Positions 59,118 through 64,000 of a stretch of DNA of 64,000 bases are shown piece after piece. The stretch is taken from assembly GCA_036674765.1 (NCBI GenBank), contig JARVKI010000009.1, forward strand, positions 639,529-703,528. The letters run 5' to 3'. The position numbers and the translations under genes are program-made. Each line of letters opens with the position of its first letter. Position 1 is the stretch's first letter. Source of the stretch: Seiridium cupressi. Its lineage: Eukaryota; Ascomycota; Sordariomycetes; Amphisphaeriales; Sporocadaceae. Below the pieces are notes generated by a model. It was not told the DNA's origin. It made no database searches and was given only the letters and a program-made list of their open reading frames with translations.

Positions 59118-59659
59118 ACGATGCAATGTTAACTTAATCTTTTCAAACATTATGTTGCAAATGTAGTTATCAATCTCTAAAGTTCTGGTTGGCTTGAGTC
59201 CGGTGGAAAGCCATTTAAAATGTCGAAATTTCGAAGACCCCTTACCCCCACCCCTTTTGCTACCTGGAGCAGAGAAAAGGCGCTTCGAGGGCCCAATGTG
59301 GGGTGGACATGCACGTTTAGCGATCAGCCACGGCTTTCGCGGTACTGATCCCAGTACCCATACAACCGGAAAGTAAGAGACGGTTCCAGGAAGCCTGGTC
59401 GCGAAATCGTATCGGACTCTTGGTTTTCTTCTACCGAGGCTTTCGCAGTGAGGTCCTGTGACCAGCTTGTGCCAAGGGGCGACGGGTGACGCAATCGTCA
59501 GACCGCAATCAGCTGAGCCTCAAGAGCCGGCAAGGACGGGCTTCAGAAACTCGGCATCGGAGTCAAGACATTACCGCAACTCGAACAAGAACTCTCTGGC
59601 CCTGAAGAGAAAAGCACTCGATTATTCCCGGCTTGTACTTAGTACCTACAGAAACCATC
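59118..59659. other. Intergenic region after the MITE
   Basis: About 0.54 kb; the promoter and leader of the tubby-like gene. No other feature was recognised. Confidence 0.5.
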
Positions 59660-60577
59660 ATGGGCCAGCCGGAGGAAGCAGCGCATGCCTCACAACCTCA
59701 CGAAGATGACCCTCCGCCGCCATACTCGGATGAGGGCGCGGCGCCACCTCTTCCACCCAGGGACACCAAGAACAACCCCTTCACAACAGATTCACCAAGA
59801 TCGCCCGCAGGGCCTTCGACCTCAGCTTCGAAGCCGAAGTTGCCCACCCCCATCGCCCCTACGGGCAAATTCCCAAATACGCTTGGCATGTACTATCAAA
59901 AAGCCGTTCGGATTCCAACCTTCAACCTCGGCGAGACGGAGGACCAACCTGCACTCGCTGTCACCTTCCACAGCAGCATCGCACTGTCAGGCAACCCATA
60001 CCTCATCCTGCACTCCTCGGCGGACCCGGAGGCCCCGCCTCTAGCCATAGCCGAGAAGGCCGGACGATTGGGCCACCGCGCCGAGATCACCCTGCCTGCC
60101 CTATCCGGGCACGACTCGGATGAAGTGACGACGGAGGAGATGAGCGCACACATCAGTATCGCCTCCGTCTCCTACGCCTTCAGTGTCGAGACCAGACCCG
60201 GCTACCGGGAGAAGTTCGAGTGGCGCTCGTCCAAGGGAAGCGAGGTGAGGGCCCTCAGCACGGACAAGCATGCCGTGGGGCGGAAGCTGGTGCGCCTTGA
60301 CACCGAGGCAGACGGCGTGGGAGGCACACGCGCCGTTAGGGATCAAGGCGCCACGAGCGACGGGCGGGAAGTCGTGGCAGTGTGGGCGGATAACCCGAAG
60401 TGGAGCGGAAACAGGGCGGGCACATTCCAGTTTCTGGGCAGCGGTACAGCCGGGCAGCTGGGTGAGAGATTCAGCGTCATGGCTGTGGCCACGTCTGTGA
60501 GAATATGGGAAATGATGAACGAGACGAGCATGCATAGTGCAGCGACGAGTTCGTTGGGTGCAGGAAATAGTAGTTGA
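59660..60577 (+). CDS. Tubby C-terminal-like domain protein, unknown function
   Basis: A single exon encodes 305 residues. The first 70 are disordered and Pro-rich, with a PPPPYSDE motif (18-25) that could bind WW domains. The remainder (about 75-295) forms a beta-rich region resembling the tubby C-terminal-like/LURP superfamily of fungal proteins: FNLGETEDQPALAV, LSGNPYLILHSSADPEAPPL, KFEWRSSKGSEVR and WADNPKWSGNRAGTFQFLG. These proteins have no established function in fungi; scramblase-like or lipid-binding roles are proposed for the superfamily. An in-frame ATG at 59633 would add MYLVPTETI. I prefer 59660 because MGQPEE starts in a better context (CATCATGGG) and could be an N-myristoylation signal (MG). 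Confidence 0.75.
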   Translation: MGQPEEAAHASQPHEDDPPPPYSDEGAAPPLPPRDTKNNPFTTDSPRSPAGPSTSASKPKLPTPIAPTGKFPNTLGMYYQKAVRIPTFNLGETEDQPALAVTFHSSIALSGNPYLILHSSADPEAPPLAIAEKAGRLGHRAEITLPALSGHDSDEVTTEEMSAHISIASVSYAFSVETRPGYREKFEWRSSKGSEVRALSTDKHAVGRKLVRLDTEADGVGGTRAVRDQGATSDGREVVAVWADNPKWSGNRAGTFQFLGSGTAGQLGERFSVMAVATSVRIWEMMNETSMHSAATSSLGAGNSS

Positions 60578-60814
60578 AACTGGCATATGGGATGAATTAA
60601 AGTATAATTCCATCTTGATACTTTCTAAATAAGCGGAACTGTTGAATCTAGTCAGGACTGAGAAAGTTCTACCAAAGGAGAACAATAGAAGTATAGACCA
60701 TGGATCACGGAAATAAAGAATTGTTTGAGGGAAAATTATATTGCGTCTATATGCCCAGCTCTGCTAGCTTACACGGAGATAGATGAAAAGACAAGAAACT
60801 GCCTTACCAGTAAG

Positions 60815-61699
60815 TCAAACCACCTCGGAGCCAGACTCCTTGACAACGGCGAGCCTCCTCTTGATCGCTGGAGTCGGAGATGAACTCCACCCCCGAAGCT
60901 CTTGATCAATAGCTCCATAGAGGGAAGCCATTGTTTCGTCAATAGACATCTCCAAGCCTCCGTCGCCGCCAGTCTTCTTCCCGTTATCTTTGGGAACCGG
61001 TATAAACCTCGGATAGCGATCGGCCGGGGCCCCATCGACCGCACCATTTACGTATGACCTCGCGAGCCTGCTACGGGAACTGGACTTACCATCTTCACTT
61101 CCGCTGCCATCATCACTACTGCTGCCGCTCTCGTACGTGTCGAGCAGCCGCTTCACCTCCGGGTCACAGGCCCCGAGCTGGGCGACGAGATCACTGCGTT
61201 TCACGCTATTGCGCAGCGGAGAGCGGCTCTTACGGCGCGGACGAGGAGATAAGGGGAGACGGGGGTTGGGTGCCTTACCGGTCTTAGCTCTCTTCTCGAG
61301 CTGGTCCGCCCAGCGATCGAGGGCGATGTCCTCGTCGTCACAGTAGCTTGCGTTCAGACGCTCGGCGCTGAGACGCGCGCGGATATCTCTCGGGGCCCTG
61401 GGACTGCGAGGAGCGGCAGGCTGCTCGGGGGTATGCGCAACCCCCAGAATGGGCAAAGCCGTCGTGGGGGTAGACTTATTATAAGAGCTGTGCAAGCGCG
61501 CCTTCGCGGCCGCCCAACGCTCGCGCAGGGGGATCCTGCCATCGCCTGTGAGAGTGGTGCGACGAGGAGACGGCGTCGACTCGGGCGTTGGGGTTCCGGG
61601 GCATTCTGTTGTTCCCCTCGACTCAAATTGAGTCCGAAGCTCGGTGACGTGGTCATTACCTCTCCATGCTGAGCTTGAAGTGCTAGTCTGGCTAGACAT
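60815..61699 (-). CDS. Disordered hypothetical protein
   Basis: A single exon encodes 294 residues starting MSSQTSTSSSAWRG. I do not recognise a domain. The sequence is rich in Ser, Pro and Arg, with repeated SP/TP motifs that could be kinase sites (for example TPTPESTPSPRR, RKSRSPLRNS). A more ordered patch is about 145-165 (ERLNASYCDDEDIALDRWADQLEKRA). A predicted helix near the end (MSIDETMASLYGAIDQELRGW) may be a binding motif. An in-frame ATG at 61816 would add 39 basic residues. I choose 61699 from composition. It is convergent with the tubby-like gene (stops about 237 bp apart). Confidence 0.65.
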   Translation of the reverse strand: MSSQTSTSSSAWRGNDHVTELRTQFESRGTTECPGTPTPESTPSPRRTTLTGDGRIPLRERWAAAKARLHSSYNKSTPTTALPILGVAHTPEQPAAPRSPRAPRDIRARLSAERLNASYCDDEDIALDRWADQLEKRAKTGKAPNPRLPLSPRPRRKSRSPLRNSVKRSDLVAQLGACDPEVKRLLDTYESGSSSDDGSGSEDGKSSSRSRLARSYVNGAVDGAPADRYPRFIPVPKDNGKKTGGDGGLEMSIDETMASLYGAIDQELRGWSSSPTPAIKRRLAVVKESGSEVV

Positions 61700-62781
61700 T
61701 CTTACGTTTATGGAAAGTTGACTTCGGCTTGATTTGAGATCTGATGAAGAAGGGGTGTGGTTTGTCGTGTGCTTGCATAGACCAAGCCTCAGAAAGAGCG
61801 AGACTCTGGAGACCATATTTATGCCGGGTCAATTTCTTTTAGATACAATAACCTTAATGCCATTCTCTCAGTCTTTGACGCATCACAATGGCTTCACACC
61901 TGACTGGCTTTGACCGAAATAGATTTCTTTCAATTGCTTTGTCCGTCTCTTTCCTAAGCGCCCATCACTGCGGGACTAAAGCGATTTGACGGGACCAATC
62001 GAAGAGCACTCACAGGATCCAGCTCGGAAAACACGGGACAACGTCGAAGTAGACCCTAGTATGGCCACGGATCTCTGGTATTGAATTGGCCAATCTCTAG
62101 TATAAATACATTAATGGCCAATTCGATCGCTGACAAGTTCTGTCTTACTCCACTGAGGATCGCATCCACGGGCTCGTCCTTAGACTCTCACATCTTACTA
62201 GCAACCATACAAACATCAGGTGATCTGGATTGCAGGCAGAACCGACTCTCAATATTGAACCCCACGCCAAAGTCAATTCTCTGTCAGCTCGCAATGTTTG
62301 CGGTTTGCAATAGATGTTGCCCTCTTTCATAAGATTAGTCCCTCCTCAGAACGGTGACTCTGACTGTGGCTCTTTTCGGTCGTCCCATGTGAAATCCTTG
62401 AGGGGGCTATGCTTTGACACTCGTACTTTGCAAGCACAAAGGTATCTTTCTCCAATATTGTCGTACAGTACCAGAAGATGCTGTATTTGTCTTCTGACCC
62501 CATTGTCTTGCGATGCACGAACACAGCATCAGTTGTTGTGCTCTCTTCTTCCGGGGGCGAAAACTCTGCTGGGGATCAAGATCACAGTCTCCCCCGTGTG
62601 CTCAGCCATAAGTGAGAATCTTGCATTAGAAGACCAAGCCATCGTCGATAAAGTAAATGCAAAAGCACCGAGTGTGTCGAACCGCCTATTACAACTTCCA
62701 AGCGCAGAATTGAGAGACTCGCATAGTGGGGCCTCGTGCGCATTTCTCTTCCATTTGGGTGAATTCTTAGATGAGGCTCTT
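61700..62781. other. Intergenic region
   Basis: About 1.1 kb with no supported gene. A 225-codon + strand frame (62314-62991) overlaps the small membrane-protein frame antisense and lacks protein-like composition. Confidence 0.45.
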
Positions 62782-63006
62782 TCAATCCACCACTTCCATC
62801 TTCGGAGATCCTCTCCTCCTCCCAGCACCTTCACCGTGGATGAGCATGTTGGCGTAGGTCTTGCTTGTCTCGCGGTGTCGCGTTGCAATGTAGTAGGTCA
62901 TGAGGAGGATGAAGAACAACAAAGCCGTCCACAGGACGACCAGTTGTTTCGAGCGCCTCGGCCGGGGACCGTAGGGGGAGATGATGTTTAATCGCATACG
63001 CGCCAT
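62782..63006 (-). CDS. Possible small single-pass membrane protein
   Basis: A 74-residue frame starts MARMRLNIISPYGPRPRRSK. A positively charged stretch precedes one strong hydrophobic segment (about 21-40, QLVVLWTALLFFILLMTYYI), then a charged tail (ATRHRETSK) and a basic Gly/Arg region. The pattern (basic, hydrophobic, polar) is that of a type II membrane anchor. I recognise no family. An in-frame ATG at 63024 is possible. Further exons cannot be excluded. Confidence 0.42.
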   Translation of the reverse strand: MARMRLNIISPYGPRPRRSKQLVVLWTALLFFILLMTYYIATRHRETSKTYANMLIHGEGAGRRRGSPKMEVVD

Positions 63007-63946
63007 GGTTATCTGAGCGCACAAGAGTCGTGAATAAAAGTGTCGTGGGTGAAATTTTGTCAGGAAGATCCTCGTCGTTGTCAGTCTTGCAGAGATGGGT
63101 ATTGGGTTGCTTGCATCTTGCCTGGACCAGATGGGAACAAAACTAGAAGATAGCTCTTGAAGCTCGGAGGTGGTAGCTCGGGGCAGAAACTTAACGTGGA
63201 GGGGTACGTACTGGCACTAGTTAGTCTAGTGTAACTTGTAGTGCTAGGTGCTATTTTTTATTCGACCAGTTGCCAAGACTTAGCGCAGTAGGTATAAGGC
63301 ACAATGCACATGTAGGAAAGGATGCCGGGATTTTTTGACAGCCTGGTATAAATCACTTTCAAGCCATTGGTTACAGTCAAACTTTATTTTCCCAATTTTC
63401 TTTTGACGCTTTTATTCGTCAGGGAAGCGTTCCAAGGTAAAAGATTCCCTTACACTATCGTCTGCCTTGGCTGAGACCTTTTCTTATTCCGGGGTCGTAC
63501 TGGAAGCCATTGTGAAGGTCTTAGCTGAGTATGGTCCAGGGTCGATAGTCCCCAATCTGAACACTTGGAAAGTCGTTTTATCCATATGATATGGAGGATA
63601 TGCTGAATAGTATGTTGAATCGCTTGTAGTCATTATAATCAAACCATCTTCGCATCTCATTGGTCCTATGGTCTGTCAATCAGCTATAATTCTAAATCCT
63701 TGACATCATTGCCTGGTATCTAGCAGTGTGATTGTTGATGAGAATCTTGATTTCGTCTGCCACATGTCCGCATGGAATCATCTTCAGGCTGTCAATGTTT
63801 ATGGTGCCAGAGTGTTCCAAGTTCAACTACACATGACGAAGCAGATTCCTTTTGGATCAAGATCCAGCCCGACTTTCGTGGTTGTAGTCATGATTTGGCG
63901 GGTGGCTCAAAATTCCTGGAGTAGAACCAATGGGGCTTCCCAGCCT
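63007..63946. other. Gene-free right end
   Basis: No open frame or RNA gene was recognised in this 0.9 kb. Confidence 0.5.

Positions 63947-64000
<54 letters not shown>
63947..64000. repeat. Poly-G run at the window end (54 G)
   Basis: Fifty-four consecutive G reach the last base of the window. Such a run is rare in fungal DNA and is the typical product of dark cycles in two-colour sequencing or of a contig edge. It may continue beyond the window. Confidence 0.95.

Noticed and set aside
62314..62991. A 225-codon + strand frame starting at ATG.
   Set aside because: It is antisense to the small membrane-protein frame, has Cys/Ser-rich random-like composition and no domain.

Overview
This window is nuclear DNA of a filamentous ascomycete (Pezizomycotina). 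The evidence is the short spliceosomal introns (48-156 nt, GT-AG with CTAAC/CTGAC-like branch sites), genes on both strands without operons, a Zn(II)2Cys6 transcription factor, a very large hybrid histidine kinase, an Ecl1-type zinc protein, a secreted GH15-CBM20 glucoamylase and a GH36 alpha-galactosidase. I cannot name the genus. I saw no tRNA, rRNA or CRISPR array. All exon boundaries were deduced by reading splice sites and protein continuity, not from transcript data.

Layout. 0-3.6 kb: a Zn2Cys6 regulator cut by the left edge, convergent with a DUF1445 (D-glutamate cyclase-like) gene. 3.6-7.3 kb: gene-free, with an AT-rich tract. 7.3-13.3 kb: a 2000-residue hybrid histidine kinase. 14.6-19.9 kb: housekeeping genes, namely the CCT gamma chaperonin subunit, a PRKRIP1/DUF1168 splicing-associated protein and a Det1-like histidine phosphatase. 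19.9-36.5 kb: two gene deserts (about 10.5 and 5.6 kb) with only a small Ecl1-like gene between them; several CCCC/GGGG palindromes lie in this region. 36.5-41.7 kb: an adducin-like class II aldolase-fold protein, the mitochondrial succinate-CoA ligase beta subunit and a membrane protein of unknown function. 41.7-44.8 kb: mostly gene-free, with one candidate small spliced transcript behind a TATA box. 44.8-47.4 kb: a fructosamine-kinase-family protein and nicotinamide riboside kinase. 47.6-51.2 kb: a secreted Cys-rich protein with an Ecp2/Hce2-like region, and glucoamylase. 53.4-58.8 kb: the tri-snRNP protein Snu66/SART-1 and a secreted alpha-galactosidase. A 247-bp terminal-inverted-repeat element with an AATA target duplication lies just 3' of the latter. 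59.6-63.0 kb: a tubby-like protein, a disordered protein and a possible small membrane protein. The window ends in 54 consecutive G, most likely a sequencing or assembly artefact.

How the genes relate. Most are unlinked housekeeping functions (folding, splicing, TCA cycle, NAD salvage, glycation repair). Three predicted secreted proteins (the Cys-rich protein, glucoamylase, alpha-galactosidase) lie within 11 kb, but the splicing gene SNU66 separates them, so I do not call a cluster. I found no biosynthetic cluster and no obvious new multi-gene system. The most unusual signals are the non-canonical GC-AG intron inside the zinc finger of the first gene, an intron in the kinase whose retention would remove the phosphoacceptor Asp, the Ecl1 desert with its GC palindromes, the TIR element, and the candidate small transcript at 43.6 kb.
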